Assembly: GCA_016794485.1 (NCBI GenBank)
Contig: JAEUHV010000503.1
Coordinates: forward strand, 1-35,097
DNA length: 35,097 bases
Source: Planctomycetota bacterium
Lineage (GTDB): Bacteria > Planctomycetota > UBA1135 > UBA2386
Direction: 5' to 3'
A program made the translations under genes and the position numbers. Positions 1 to 7,648 of this stretch are shown one piece after another (within the stretch, counting starts at the first letter, position 1; the number at the start of each line of letters is the position of its first letter). The notes below the pieces were generated by a model, which saw nothing but the letters and a program-made list of their open reading frames with translations, was not told the origin of the DNA and did no database searches.

Positions 1-451
1 GACGCAGCAGGAAGCGATCGCGCAGCGGCTTGCCGCCGTCCACGGCATCGATCGACCAGTGGCCGGCGAGTTCGTCGCCGGGCGCGTCGAGCGTGCCGCG
101 GTACTGCACCGCATGGCCCGGCGCGGTGAAGTTCATCGTGCGCCCGGCGACCGACACGGTGGTCGTGCTCTTGCCGTGGTACCGCTTCACGAACGTGACG
201 ACACGGCCTTCGGCCTCGCCTTCGACCGTCGAGTGCTCCGGCAGCGTCGACAGCACGTCGGCTTCGCCGAGCAGTTCGGCGTCGTCGGTCGGCGCGCGCA
301 GTTCCTGCCGGCTCGCCATCAAGGTGTCGACGTCGCGCATGCGGCCCACGAACGAGGCCCCGCGCTGCACCACACGCATCGAGATGCCGTGGCGCCCGCC
401 GTTCTGCACGTAGTGGCCTTCCCAGTCGCCGGTGAGGTCGATCGTGGTCAT
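1..451 (-). CDS. Partial protein of unknown function, beta-rich
   Basis: The open frame starts at an ATG at 451 and runs off the left edge after 150 codons without a stop, so the C-terminus is missing. The start overlaps the stop of the upstream kinase-fusion gene in an ATGA arrangement, which implies translational coupling and supports this start. The protein begins MTTIDLTGDWEGHYVQNG and has no signal peptide. Its short alternating hydrophobic/polar segments, including a WEGHY opening and a later GHWSID segment, suggest a small beta-barrel of lipocalin-like type, but I do not recognise a family. The repeated pattern of G-x-W near strand starts is the only support for that. It is probably cytoplasmic. 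I am confident the frame is coding, because of codon usage and the overlap, but not of any function. Confidence 0.75.
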   Translation of the reverse strand, partial: MTTIDLTGDWEGHYVQNGGRHGISMRVVQRGASFVGRMRDVDTLMASRQELRAPTDDAELLGEADVLSTLPEHSTVEGEAEGRVVTFVKRYHGKSTTTVSVAGRTMNFTAPGHAVQYRGTLDAPGDELAGHWSIDAVDGGKPLRDRFLLR

Positions 452-2028
452 CGAGGGGTGTGCAGCAGTGCCGCGAGCGAACGAGCGGCGAGCGTGGGTG
501 CCGCCAGTGTGCCGTCGAGGCGGGTGGACGCAAACCCCTCGGCCGCGGCCGGCGGCACGAATTGCGCGTGCCGTGCCGCGGTCACGTCGGGGCCGGCGTC
601 GCTGGTGGCGAGAGGGTCGTGGGCGCGCTGCGCGGCGCGCGCGACTGCGGTGGCGGCGTCGACGTGCACGTGCACGAACCGCAGCGGCACCGCGGCATCG
701 GCGGCGTGCCGAACGGCCGCGGCGCGCAATTGCGTGGTCGCGAAGTTGCCGTCGAGCAGCACGACGCGCTCGCCGGATCGGGTCGCGGCGGCGGCGCGCG
801 CGAACAACGTGGCGTAGGTGCGCTCCGTGAACGCAGCGGTGTAGTGCTCCGCGCGCGCGTGCGTCGAGGGCGCGAGGCCGGCGAGTTCCTTGCGCAGCAC
901 GTCGGTGGCCAGCACCGGCCACTGGGCGATCGCGGCGAGTTCGGCCGCGAGCCGGCTCTTGCCCGAAGCCGGCGGCCCACACAGCACGACCCACGTCGGG
1001 CCACGTTCCTCGACGGCGAACGCGGCCGCGAGCGCCAGGTGGCGGGCGGCGGAGGCTCGGGCGCCGTCGCGGTCGGCAGCGGGCAGTTCCGCTTCGCCGG
1101 CGGCGAGCATCGCCACCTTGGCGCGCACCATCGCGCGGTAGCCGCACAAGGTCGGCAGCAGCGGCAGCAGGTCGCGGTCGCCGCTGGCCTGCACGTAGGC
1201 CTGCGTGAACCCGGCGGCCAGGTCGCGGGCGTGGCGGTAACGCAGGTCCATCACCAGGAACGCGATCTCGGTGGCGACGTCGCCGATGCGGAACGCGGGC
1301 GCGAACTCGATGCAGTCGTAGATCGTCGCCGGAGCGGTCAGGCACACGTTGCGCGCGTGCAGGTCGCCGTGCCCGTCGACGACCCGGCCGTTCGCGGCAC
1401 GGCGCCGCAGGTCGGGAAGCAGGCGCGCGAAGTCGGCGGCGCCGGCGGACGCGAGGGCGTCGAGCAGGTGCGGGTCGAGGCCGGCCAGCCGCGGGTCGCG
1501 CAGTGCGGTGAAGTTGTCGGCGGCGAAGCCGGCGAGCTGGTCCGGCGTGGTCGCGGCGAGTGCGGCGGTGGGCCGTTCGCAGCGTGCGTGGAACTCGGCG
1601 ACCTGCCGTGCCAGGGCGACGATCTCGGCGGTCGTGACGGCGTTCTGTCGCAGCAGCTCGTCGAGCATGCGTTCCTGGGGCAGCCGGCGCATGACCACGG
1701 CGACGTCGAGATCGGCGGGGCCGTCGTCGTCGCCGGTCGCGGCGAAGTGCAGCGTGCCGTCGGCGGCGCGCCGCAGCGCCGCGGTGCCGAGGTAGGTGTC
1801 CGGGCACAGGCGGCGGTTGAGGCGCACCTCGTCGCGGCACGCATTCCGTCGGTTGGCGAGCGGTGCGAAGTCGACGAATGGCAGCGTGATCGACTTCTTC
1901 AGCTTGTAGACGAGATCGTCGGCGAGCAGCACCACGGACAGGTGCGTCTGCACGACCTGCACCGACGACGGGGCGTGCGGGAAACACGCGGGGCGCGCGA
2001 GTTCGGCCAGCGACTGCGGGCCGGTCAC
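448..2028 (-). CDS. Bifunctional APH-like / P-loop kinase-like ATPase fusion
   Basis: This 526-residue cytoplasmic protein has an aminoglycoside-phosphotransferase-like half followed by a P-loop half, the COG2187 plus COG0645 architecture. The kinase-like half shows the catalytic loop GHGDLHARN (about 219-227) and a metal-binding YDCIEF segment (237-242). The second half opens with a Walker A motif GPPASGKS (351-358), followed by a DVLRKEL segment as in zeta-toxin or gluconate-kinase-like phosphotransferases. The substrate is unknown in this family, and resistance to aminoglycosides should not be assumed. The start is GTG at 2028, overlapping the stop of the 33-residue membrane peptide (GTGA); the 3' end overlaps the next gene (ATGA). 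Both overlaps make it part of a tightly coupled minus-strand operon downstream of ligA. Confidence 0.88.
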   Translation of the reverse strand: MTGPQSLAELARPACFPHAPSSVQVVQTHLSVVLLADDLVYKLKKSITLPFVDFAPLANRRNACRDEVRLNRRLCPDTYLGTAALRRAADGTLHFAATGDDDGPADLDVAVVMRRLPQERMLDELLRQNAVTTAEIVALARQVAEFHARCERPTAALAATTPDQLAGFAADNFTALRDPRLAGLDPHLLDALASAGAADFARLLPDLRRRAANGRVVDGHGDLHARNVCLTAPATIYDCIEFAPAFRIGDVATEIAFLVMDLRYRHARDLAAGFTQAYVQASGDRDLLPLLPTLCGYRAMVRAKVAMLAAGEAELPAADRDGARASAARHLALAAAFAVEERGPTWVVLCGPPASGKSRLAAELAAIAQWPVLATDVLRKELAGLAPSTHARAEHYTAAFTERTYATLFARAAAATRSGERVVLLDGNFATTQLRAAAVRHAADAAVPLRFVHVHVDAATAVARAAQRAHDPLATSDAGPDVTAARHAQFVPPAAAEGFASTRLDGTLAAPTLAARSLAALLHTPR

Positions 2029-2126
2029 GGCAGCATCCCGAGCGCCAGGTAGCCGACGTAGAGCAGGACGCCGAGGCCGAGGCCGGCGGCGACGACCTTC
2101 ATCGCGTGCAGCAGTGGGCGCTTCAC
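2025..2126 (-). CDS. 33-residue single-pass membrane peptide
   Basis: This small open frame reads MKRPLLHAMKVVAAGLGLG and continues with a hydrophobic LLYVGYLALGML stretch. It has a short basic N-terminus and one predicted membrane helix at about residues 10-32. It starts with GTG at 2126, overlapping the ligA stop (GTGA), and its TGA overlaps the GTG start of the kinase fusion at 2028. The exact fit between two 4-bp overlaps, with no leftover bases, is the main argument that it is translated. I know of no family for it. It may be a membrane-anchored microprotein, or mainly a coupling leader that carries ribosomes from ligA to the next gene. Confidence 0.6.
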   Translation of the reverse strand: MKRPLLHAMKVVAAGLGLGVLLYVGYLALGMLP

Positions 2127-4135
2127 GACGCGCCCAGCAGCGCCGCGAACGCCGCTTCGTCGTGGATCGTGATGCCGAGCTGGCGCGCCTTGTCGAGCTT
2201 GCTGCCGGCGTCGGCGCCGGCGACGACGTCGGTGACCTTCTTGCCGATGCTGCCCGCGGTCTTGGCGCCGAGCGCTTCGACCTTCGCCTTGGCCTCGTCG
2301 CGCGACATCGTCGTGAGGCCGCCGGTGAACACGAACACGCGGCCGAGCAGCGGACCTTGGGCCACGGCGACGGCTTCTTGCGGACGCACCCCGGCGGCGG
2401 CCAGTGCGGCGAGCGTGGTGCGGTTCTTGTCCGACGCGAAGAACTCGACCACCGCGGCAGCGACTTCTTCGCCGACGCCGTCGACGGTCATCAGCGCGTT
2501 CGCGTCGGCGGCGGCGATCCGTTCCAGCGTGCCGAAGTGCGTGGCGAGATCCTTCGCGGTCGACTCGCCGACGTGGCGGATGCCGATGCCGTGCAGGAAG
2601 CGGGCCAACGCTGGCGTGCGGGCGCGGTCGATCTGTTCGAGCAGGTTCTGGGTGCTGCGTTCGCCCCAGCGCTCCAGTTCGAGCAGGGCCGCCTTCTTCG
2701 GCGCCAGCGCGAACACGTCCTCGATCGACGCGACCAGCTTCGCGGCGACCAGCTGCTCGACCTGCTTCGGGCCGAGGCCCTCGATGTCGAAGGCGCGGCG
2801 GCCGGCGAGGTGCACGATGCGGCCGACGAGCTGGTCCTTGCAGTCGAGGTTGCCGCAGTAGACGAACTTGCCTTCCTGCTGCAGGGGGCCCTGGCAGGCC
2901 GGGCAGGCGCTCGGCGGAGCCGGCGGCACGGCATCGGCGGGGCGACGGTCGAGGTGCACGCGCACGACCTCGGGGATCACGTCGCCGGCGCGCTGGATCT
3001 CCACGGTGTCGCCGGCGCGTACGTCGCGTTCGGCCAGCAGGGCCCAGTTGTGCAGCGACGCGTTGCGCACCGTGACGCCGGCGAGGTCGACCGGTTCGAG
3101 GTGGGCGACCGGGGTGACGGCACCGGTCCGGCCCACCTGCGCACCGATCTGCAGGACACGCGTCGTCGCGAGGCGCGGCACGAACTTGTAGGCCAACGCC
3201 CAGCGCGGCGTGCGCGAAGTGCGGCCGAGCTGGGCCTGCCAGTCGAGGCGGTCGACCTTGGCGACGATGCCGTCGAGTTCGTACGGGAGCGAATCGCGGG
3301 CGGCCTCCTGTTCGTCGCGGAACGCGAGCACGCCGGCGATGCCGTCGACGACGCGGAACGGTTCGGCGACCTGGAAGCCCCAGGCGGCGAGCTGGCGGCG
3401 CAGCTCGGCATGCGTTGCGAATGCGGCGCCGTCGACGTGGCCGATCGCGAACGCGATGAAGTCGAGCGGGCGGCGCTTCACCACGCGCGGGTCCTGCAGC
3501 TTGAGCGTGCCGGCGGTGGTGTTGCGCGCGTTGCGGAACTGGCCGTCCGCGCTGGTCTCCTCGCGCTCCTGCAGCAGGGCGAAGCCGCGCTTGCTCATGA
3601 TGACCTCGCCGCGGATCTCGATCTGGCGCGGGAACGGGCCAGGGCCGGCGAGGCGCAGGGGCAGGTTGCGGATCGTCTTCAGGTTCGTGGTCAGGTCCTC
3701 GCCCGCGGTGCCGTCGCCGCGCGACAGACCGCGCTGCAGCACGCCGTCTTCGTAGAGCAGGTTGGCGGACACACCGTCGAGCTTGGGCTCGCAACTCCAC
3801 TGCAGAGTGGCGTCCGCCGGCAGGGCCAGCAGCTTCGCCGCGCGTTCGCCGAAGGCGACCACGTCGTCGGCGACCATCAGCGATTCGATGCTGCCCATCG
3901 GCGCAAGGTGCGGCAACGTCGCGAACGAACCGCCTTTGGGCAGGGGCGCCCCGACCCGTTGCGTCGGGGAATCGGCGGTGACGAGCCCGGGATGCGCGGC
4001 TTCGAGCTTGCGCAGCAGCACGAACAGCGCGTCGTAGTCGGCGTCGGTGAGGTCGCTGTGGCCGCGGTTGTAGTACTGCTCGTCGGCGGTGCGGATGCGG
4101 CGGCGCAGGTCGTCGATCTCGGACTCGGCGGTCAC
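2123..4135 (-). CDS. ligA: NAD-dependent DNA ligase LigA
   Basis: LigA seals nicks in duplex DNA using NAD+ and acts on Okazaki fragments and repair intermediates. At 670 residues the protein matches the usual family length. Domain Ia is visible at the N-terminus (YYN..HSDLTDADYDALF, about 21-38). The adenylation motif EPKLDG places the nucleotide-accepting lysine at K118. The SRGDGTAGEDLT segment follows. Four zinc-binding cysteines lie at about C411, C414, C427 and C432, then helix-hairpin-helix repeats (about 450-570) and a C-terminal BRCT domain from about 595 with FTGGL. The start chosen is GTG at 4135, with a weak AAGAG upstream. The frame stays open upstream to 4417, but that part overlaps the preceding gene and is Arg-rich shadow sequence. 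Its stop overlaps the GTG of the small membrane peptide. Confidence 0.96.
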   Translation of the reverse strand: MTAESEIDDLRRRIRTADEQYYNRGHSDLTDADYDALFVLLRKLEAAHPGLVTADSPTQRVGAPLPKGGSFATLPHLAPMGSIESLMVADDVVAFGERAAKLLALPADATLQWSCEPKLDGVSANLLYEDGVLQRGLSRGDGTAGEDLTTNLKTIRNLPLRLAGPGPFPRQIEIRGEVIMSKRGFALLQEREETSADGQFRNARNTTAGTLKLQDPRVVKRRPLDFIAFAIGHVDGAAFATHAELRRQLAAWGFQVAEPFRVVDGIAGVLAFRDEQEAARDSLPYELDGIVAKVDRLDWQAQLGRTSRTPRWALAYKFVPRLATTRVLQIGAQVGRTGAVTPVAHLEPVDLAGVTVRNASLHNWALLAERDVRAGDTVEIQRAGDVIPEVVRVHLDRRPADAVPPAPPSACPACQGPLQQEGKFVYCGNLDCKDQLVGRIVHLAGRRAFDIEGLGPKQVEQLVAAKLVASIEDVFALAPKKAALLELERWGERSTQNLLEQIDRARTPALARFLHGIGIRHVGESTAKDLATHFGTLERIAAADANALMTVDGVGEEVAAAVVEFFASDKNRTTLAALAAAGVRPQEAVAVAQGPLLGRVFVFTGGLTTMSRDEAKAKVEALGAKTAGSIGKKVTDVVAGADAGSKLDKARQLGITIHDEAAFAALLGAS

Positions 4136-4200
4136 CCGCTCTTGGTAGTCGCCGCCGCTCGGGCGGTCAAGCGCTCGCGAGCCGAGGTCGGCGAGTCGAC

Positions 4201-5190
4201 TCAGCCGATCGCGACCGGGGCGCAGCGGAAGATGCCCGCGGCGGCCTGCGTGGCTCCCTCGAGGAACTCGTAGGTGGCGTCGGGGCACTTGCAGGCGCGC
4301 GCGAAGCGGCGGCGTACCTGCGCCTGGAGCGCGTCGCCGATCTGCTCGCGCGTGACGTAGCCGAGTTCCATCGCGACCTCGCCGAAGCGGTCGAAGCCAC
4401 CGGCGTCGACCCGACATGCGACCTCTTCGGCCTGCTCGCGTGAGCAGTGGCCGCGTTCGACCAGCAGTTCGCCCAGTCGTTCCTCGCGTGGGCAGCGGTC
4501 GGTCGAAGTGGCGGTGATCGCGCCGTTCATCAGGTCGAACGCGATCTGTTCACCGCTCGCGCGCACGATCATCGTGCCCTGCTTGTTCTTGCGGCCGAGG
4601 AACTGGAACACGCTCAGCAACGGCATGCTCTGCGCGGTCCCGCGCAGGCCTTCGTTGCCGGCCGGACGGGTGGCGCGCGGCGAGGCTGTCGGCCCCGCGG
4701 CCGTCGACTGCATCGGCCGGGCCGGGGCCGGGGGCGGTGCGGGGGGTTGCGGCGCCTGGACGTTGCTGGGCTTCGGTGCGGGCCTGGCCGTGGGTGCCCG
4801 ACCCGGAGCGGAACCCGAACCCGTCGCCTGCTGCACGGGTGCTGGTGCTGGTGCGGGTGCTGGCGCGGCGGGTGCGGGCGCTGGCGCTGGCGCTGGCGCT
4901 GGCGCGGCGGGGCGCGCGGCCGGAGCCGAGAGGTTCGGCTCCTTGTTGATGACCGGGCCCAGTTCGGTGCTGACCTTGCCGCGTTCGAGCAGCTCGTGGA
5001 TCGCCTCGGCGAGGTTGCGCATGCCGTTCTCGATGCGCGTGAGCGACGGCTTGCTGCGGTCGATCGAGATGCCGCGGATCGAGATCTGCTCCAGGGTCTG
5101 GGCGAGGATCGCGGCGAGCGACACGAAGTCGTCGCAGTAGCCCTCGATCAACGAGTTGGCGGCGGCTGCCGGGAATTGACCGACCTGCAT
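4201..5190 (-). CDS. DUF4388 (PATAN-like) domain protein with Ala/Pro linker
   Basis: This 329-residue soluble protein has three parts. Residues 1-85 form a helical N-terminal domain. Residues about 88-180 are a low-complexity Ala/Pro linker. Residues about 188-310 are a DUF4388-type domain containing MPLLSVFQFLGRKNKQGT and the FDLMNGAITAT segment. It then has the LGELLVERG and VAMELGYVTREQ segments typical of the helical extension of these proteins. DUF4388 proteins are usually tied to two-component or gliding and polarity signalling (for example in myxobacteria), so a scaffold or signalling role is possible but unproven. The helices at 233-295 resemble the 'LGE.L...G.....Q...AL' repeat seen in type II secretion/pilus PATAN-linked proteins. 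It lies 65 bp upstream of ligA on the same strand. Confidence 0.85.
   Translation of the reverse strand: MQVGQFPAAAANSLIEGYCDDFVSLAAILAQTLEQISIRGISIDRSKPSLTRIENGMRNLAEAIHELLERGKVSTELGPVINKEPNLSAPAARPAAPAPAPAPAPAPAAPAPAPAPAPVQQATGSGSAPGRAPTARPAPKPSNVQAPQPPAPPPAPARPMQSTAAGPTASPRATRPAGNEGLRGTAQSMPLLSVFQFLGRKNKQGTMIVRASGEQIAFDLMNGAITATSTDRCPREERLGELLVERGHCSREQAEEVACRVDAGGFDRFGEVAMELGYVTREQIGDALQAQVRRRFARACKCPDATYEFLEGATQAAAGIFRCAPVAIG
4840..4906. repeat. Imperfect 6-bp tandem repeat encoding Ala/Pro linker
   Basis: A run of GCTGGT/GCTGGC/GCGGGT-like hexamers sits inside the DUF4388 gene. It includes four perfect consecutive GGCGCT units at 4877-4900. On the coding strand it encodes alternating Ala-Pro, giving an extended, flexible tether between the N-terminal domain and the DUF4388 domain. 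Whole-hexamer slippage would change the linker length without shifting the frame. Confidence 0.85.
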
Positions 5191-5259
5191 GGTGGGTGCA
5201 TCGGCAGGGCACCCGCCGGAGGTGATGTCGCGGGGCCGGTTCGTTCGGGAACGGGACTC

Positions 5260-5736
5260 TCAGAACGGGACGTCGTGTTCGGACGTGCCCCCATCGGCCC
5301 GGGCCGTGCTCATGGCGGGACGGGCTGCCTTCGGGTTGGGGCTGCCATCGGCAGCGCGGTAGCCGTCGTACGGCACTTCGTTGCGGCGCACGACCTCACC
5401 GCCGGGCGTCTGGTATTCCGCCGGCCGGATCTCGACCAGGGCGGTCCGCCCTTCGAGGTCGCTGGGTTCGATCTGCACCTTGCCACGCGACGGCAGTCCC
5501 AGGGCCTGCAGCACCGCACGGGCGCGCGTGCGGCCGCGGCTGCTGAACACGAGGCTGTCCCAGGCGGCTTGCTTGCCGACGTGCTGGCCTTCGGCGACGA
5601 CGAGGCGCAGCGACCAGCGTTCGTCACCGGCGCGGGTCGTGCCGGGGCGGATGTCCGCGATCCGGCAAAGGTATGTGCCGGCGGGAATGGTGATGAAGTC
5701 GGACACGCGGTCCTTGGCGTCGAAGTCGAATTCCAT
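5260..5736 (-). CDS. DUF669-like protein with SSB-like acidic/aromatic C-terminal tail
   Basis: A 158-residue protein starting MEFDFDAKDRVSDF at ATG 5736, preceded by a clear Shine-Dalgarno (GAGGAGAG) about 3 bp upstream, which decides this start over an upstream one at 5808. The N-terminal half has the PAGTYLCRIADI pattern and a WSLRLVVAEG strand, resembling DUF669-type proteins found in phages and near recombination or ssDNA-binding genes. That assignment is from pattern memory and is moderate. The last residues, SEHDVPF, closely resemble the SSB C-terminal tip D-D-D-I-P-F, after a disordered Gly/Ser/Ala-rich stretch (about 130-150). This suggests a DNA-associated protein that can dock on SSB partner proteins. 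It is divergently oriented to hpnC and heads the minus-strand run leading to ligA. Confidence 0.7.
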   Translation of the reverse strand: MEFDFDAKDRVSDFITIPAGTYLCRIADIRPGTTRAGDERWSLRLVVAEGQHVGKQAAWDSLVFSSRGRTRARAVLQALGLPSRGKVQIEPSDLEGRTALVEIRPAEYQTPGGEVVRRNEVPYDGYRAADGSPNPKAARPAMSTARADGGTSEHDVPF

Positions 5737-5739
5737 GGG

Positions 5740-5748
5740 CTCTCCTCG
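5740..5748 (-). promoter_or_regulatory. Strong Shine-Dalgarno of the DUF669-like gene
   Basis: On the minus strand GAGGAGAG lies just before the ATG at 5736. It is one of the few good ribosome binding sites in this window, where most genes lack one or use stop/start overlaps. It fixes the start of the gene at 5736. Confidence 0.6.
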
Positions 5749-5836
5749 TTCGGTTGGGTGCCGTGGTCGGCATTGCCATTGGTGCCCGCTCGGCGCGATC
5801 GGTTGCACTCGGCGCGGAAAAAATCGCCCGAGCCGC

Positions 5837-5842
5837 TAGCCT
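5837..5842 (+). promoter_or_regulatory. Candidate -10 element (TAGCCT) upstream of hpnC
   Basis: TAGCCT lies in the sequence GCCGCTAGCCTC (5832-5843), which matches GCCGCTAGCATC (18178-18189) upstream of another gene at 11 of 12 positions. It is 31 bp before the proposed hpnC start at 5874. No convincing -35 is visible. If real, it also argues against the longer hpnC frame starting at 5754. Confidence 0.3.
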
Positions 5843-5873
5843 CAAGCGGCCACGCCGCCGTCGGCGCCCGAAC

Positions 5874-6764
5874 TTGGCCACTCTCCCGCCTGCCACTGCT
5901 GGTTCGCCCATCGCCGCGCCCGCGGCCCACCTCGAACTCGCAGCGCGGCACTACGAGAACTTCCCGGTCGGTTCGTGGCTGCTGCCGGCGCAGGCGCGCC
6001 GGCACCTGCACCGCATCTACGCGTTTGCCCGGACCGCCGACGACCTCGCCGACGAGCTGCGCGATCCGGTGGCGCTGGCGGCGTTCCGGGCCGAGTTCCT
6101 GCGCCATCTGCAAGGTGGGGCGCGCGACGTGCCGCTGTTCGCCGACTTGTGCGCGACGATCGCCGAATGCCGCTTGGAGCCGGGGCTGTTCACCGACCTG
6201 TTGGATGCGTTCGCGCAGGACTGCGTGCAGAAGCGCTACGACCTGCCGCAGCTGCTCGACTACTGCCGCCGTTCGGCCGATCCGGTGGGCCGGCTGGTAT
6301 TGCGCGTGCACGGCGTGCGCGAGCCCGGGCTCGACCGGTTGTCGGACACGATCTGCACGGCGCTGCAGCTGCTCAACCACCTGCAGGACCTGGGCAGCGA
6401 CCTGGCGACGCGCGACCGCATCTACTTCCCGGCGGAGGATCTGGCGCGGTTCGGCGTCGGCGAGGCCGACCTGCGCGCGGCCTCGGCCGGGCCTGGTGTG
6501 CGCGCGTTCGTGCGGCACTGGGCCGAACGGCTCGGACGCGACTTCGCGTCGGGCTGGCCGCTGTGTGCGCGGGTGCGCGGTCGCCTTCGCTGCGAACTGC
6601 GTGCGATCCTGCGCGGGGCGGCGGCGGTGCTGCGTCGGATGCGCGCCGTCGACTTCGACGTACTGGGCGGGCGGGTCCACCTGACGAAGTGGGAACGGGT
6701 GCGCACGGTGTTCGGCGGCCTGTTGCTGCGTTCGGCCCCCGACTTCGGCGGTGGTGGCGCATGA
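5874..6764 (+). CDS. hpnC: HpnC, hydroxysqualene synthase (squalene/phytoene synthase family)
   Basis: HpnC converts presqualene diphosphate to hydroxysqualene in the HpnCDE route to squalene. The protein (296 residues from TTG 5874) carries the HpnC-characteristic YENFPVGS motif (about 27-34). It has the first aspartate-rich motif RTADDLADE (53-61) and the second, NHLQDLGSD (168-176), both binding diphosphate-Mg. The RIYFP segment follows. It is soluble and probably membrane-associated through its substrate. The frame is open back to TTG 5754 (336 residues), but the extra 40 residues are Arg-rich, unlike the family N-terminus, and would cover the divergent promoter region. The start is therefore the least certain part. 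The stop overlaps the hpnD start (ATGA). The order C-D-E is the usual one in bacteria that use this pathway. Confidence 0.9.
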   Translation: MATLPPATAGSPIAAPAAHLELAARHYENFPVGSWLLPAQARRHLHRIYAFARTADDLADELRDPVALAAFRAEFLRHLQGGARDVPLFADLCATIAECRLEPGLFTDLLDAFAQDCVQKRYDLPQLLDYCRRSADPVGRLVLRVHGVREPGLDRLSDTICTALQLLNHLQDLGSDLATRDRIYFPAEDLARFGVGEADLRAASAGPGVRAFVRHWAERLGRDFASGWPLCARVRGRLRCELRAILRGAAAVLRRMRAVDFDVLGGRVHLTKWERVRTVFGGLLLRSAPDFGGGGA

Positions 6765-7648
6765 GCATTGCCGAGCGGCCGGCATCGGCGGCGTTCGCGC
6801 CGGCCGACGTGACCCGGAGTTCCGGGTCCAACTTCCTCGCCGGCTTCGTCTGCCTCGACGCGGCGCGCCGCGACGGCATGACCGCGATCTACGCGTTCTG
6901 CCGGGTCGCGGACGACGCGGTCGACGACGCGCCGGATGCGGCGACCGGTGCGGCCCACCTGGAGTTCTGGCGCCAGGAGCTGGATGCGGCGGCCTGCGGC
7001 CGTGCCGCCACGCCGGTGGGGCGGTCGGTCCAGGCGGCGATGCAGCGGTTCGGGGTGGCGCCCGGCCCGCTCGCCGATCTGCTCGATGGCGTCGCCACCG
7101 ACCTGCGGCCGCAGCCGTTCGCCGACGACGCCGAACTCGAACGCTACTGCTACCGCGTCGCGTCGGCAGTCGGGCTGGCGTGCCTGCCCGTGCTCGGCGC
7201 CGACAGTGCCGGGGCACGCGTCTATGCCGAAGCACTCGGCCACGCGCTGCAGCGCACCAACATCCTGCGCGACCTGAAGGGCGATGCCGCCGACGGGCGG
7301 TGCTACGTGCCGGCGACCTGGCTCGCGGCTGCTGGCTGCGAACGGGACTGGCTCGCCGGCCTCGGCCCCGATGCGGCCTACGCGCCGGACGGAGCGGTCG
7401 CGCGGATCCGCGCGCAGCTCGCGGCGGCGGCGGCGGCGTGTTTCGCGCGCGCCCACGCGGCCCTGCGGCAGTTGCCGCGCGCCGAACGCCGCGCGCTGGT
7501 GCCGGCCCGGATCATGGGTGCGATCTACGGCGAACTGCTGCGCGTGCTGCGTTCGCCCGGCGTGGACGGGCGCGGTCCGCGCGTGCGGATCGGCAAGGGC
7601 CGCAAGGCGTGGCTGGCGCTACAGGTGTTCGCCGGAGTGCGGCCGTGA
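6761..7648 (+). CDS. hpnD: HpnD, presqualene diphosphate synthase
   Basis: HpnD condenses two farnesyl diphosphates to presqualene diphosphate, the first committed step to squalene. The protein is 295 residues. It shows the SNFLAGF opening (23-29), the IYAFCRVADDAVDD motif (43-56) as the first Asp-rich site, and NILRDLKGDAADGRCYVP (167-184) as the second. This is the diagnostic trans-prenyl head-to-head synthase arrangement. The NILRDLxxD form and its position between hpnC and hpnE separate it from phytoene synthase (CrtB), though CrtB remains the main alternative. The start is ATG 6761, overlapping the hpnC stop by 4 bp. The stop overlaps the GTG start of hpnE (GTGA), so all three should be made together. 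Confidence 0.92.
   Translation: MSIAERPASAAFAPADVTRSSGSNFLAGFVCLDAARRDGMTAIYAFCRVADDAVDDAPDAATGAAHLEFWRQELDAAACGRAATPVGRSVQAAMQRFGVAPGPLADLLDGVATDLRPQPFADDAELERYCYRVASAVGLACLPVLGADSAGARVYAEALGHALQRTNILRDLKGDAADGRCYVPATWLAAAGCERDWLAGLGPDAAYAPDGAVARIRAQLAAAAAACFARAHAALRQLPRAERRALVPARIMGAIYGELLRVLRSPGVDGRGPRVRIGKGRKAWLALQVFAGVRP

Noticed and set aside
460..2052. Long plus-strand open frame opposite the kinase-fusion gene
   Set aside because: It is Arg/Gly/His-rich with no recognisable domain, lies wholly antisense to a gene with clear motifs, and is expected from high GC.
2114..4273. 719-residue plus-strand open frame opposite ligA
   Set aside because: The opposite strand encodes LigA with all motifs. 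The long antisense frame comes from codon bias.
4136..4417. N-terminal extension of LigA to 4417
   Set aside because: It overlaps the preceding gene, is Arg-rich, and would make LigA longer than the family; domain Ia begins just after GTG 4135.
5754..5873. N-terminal extension of HpnC from TTG 5754
   Set aside because: The 40 extra residues are basic and unlike the family N-terminus, and they cover the likely promoter region. TTG 5874 is preferred, though not proven.
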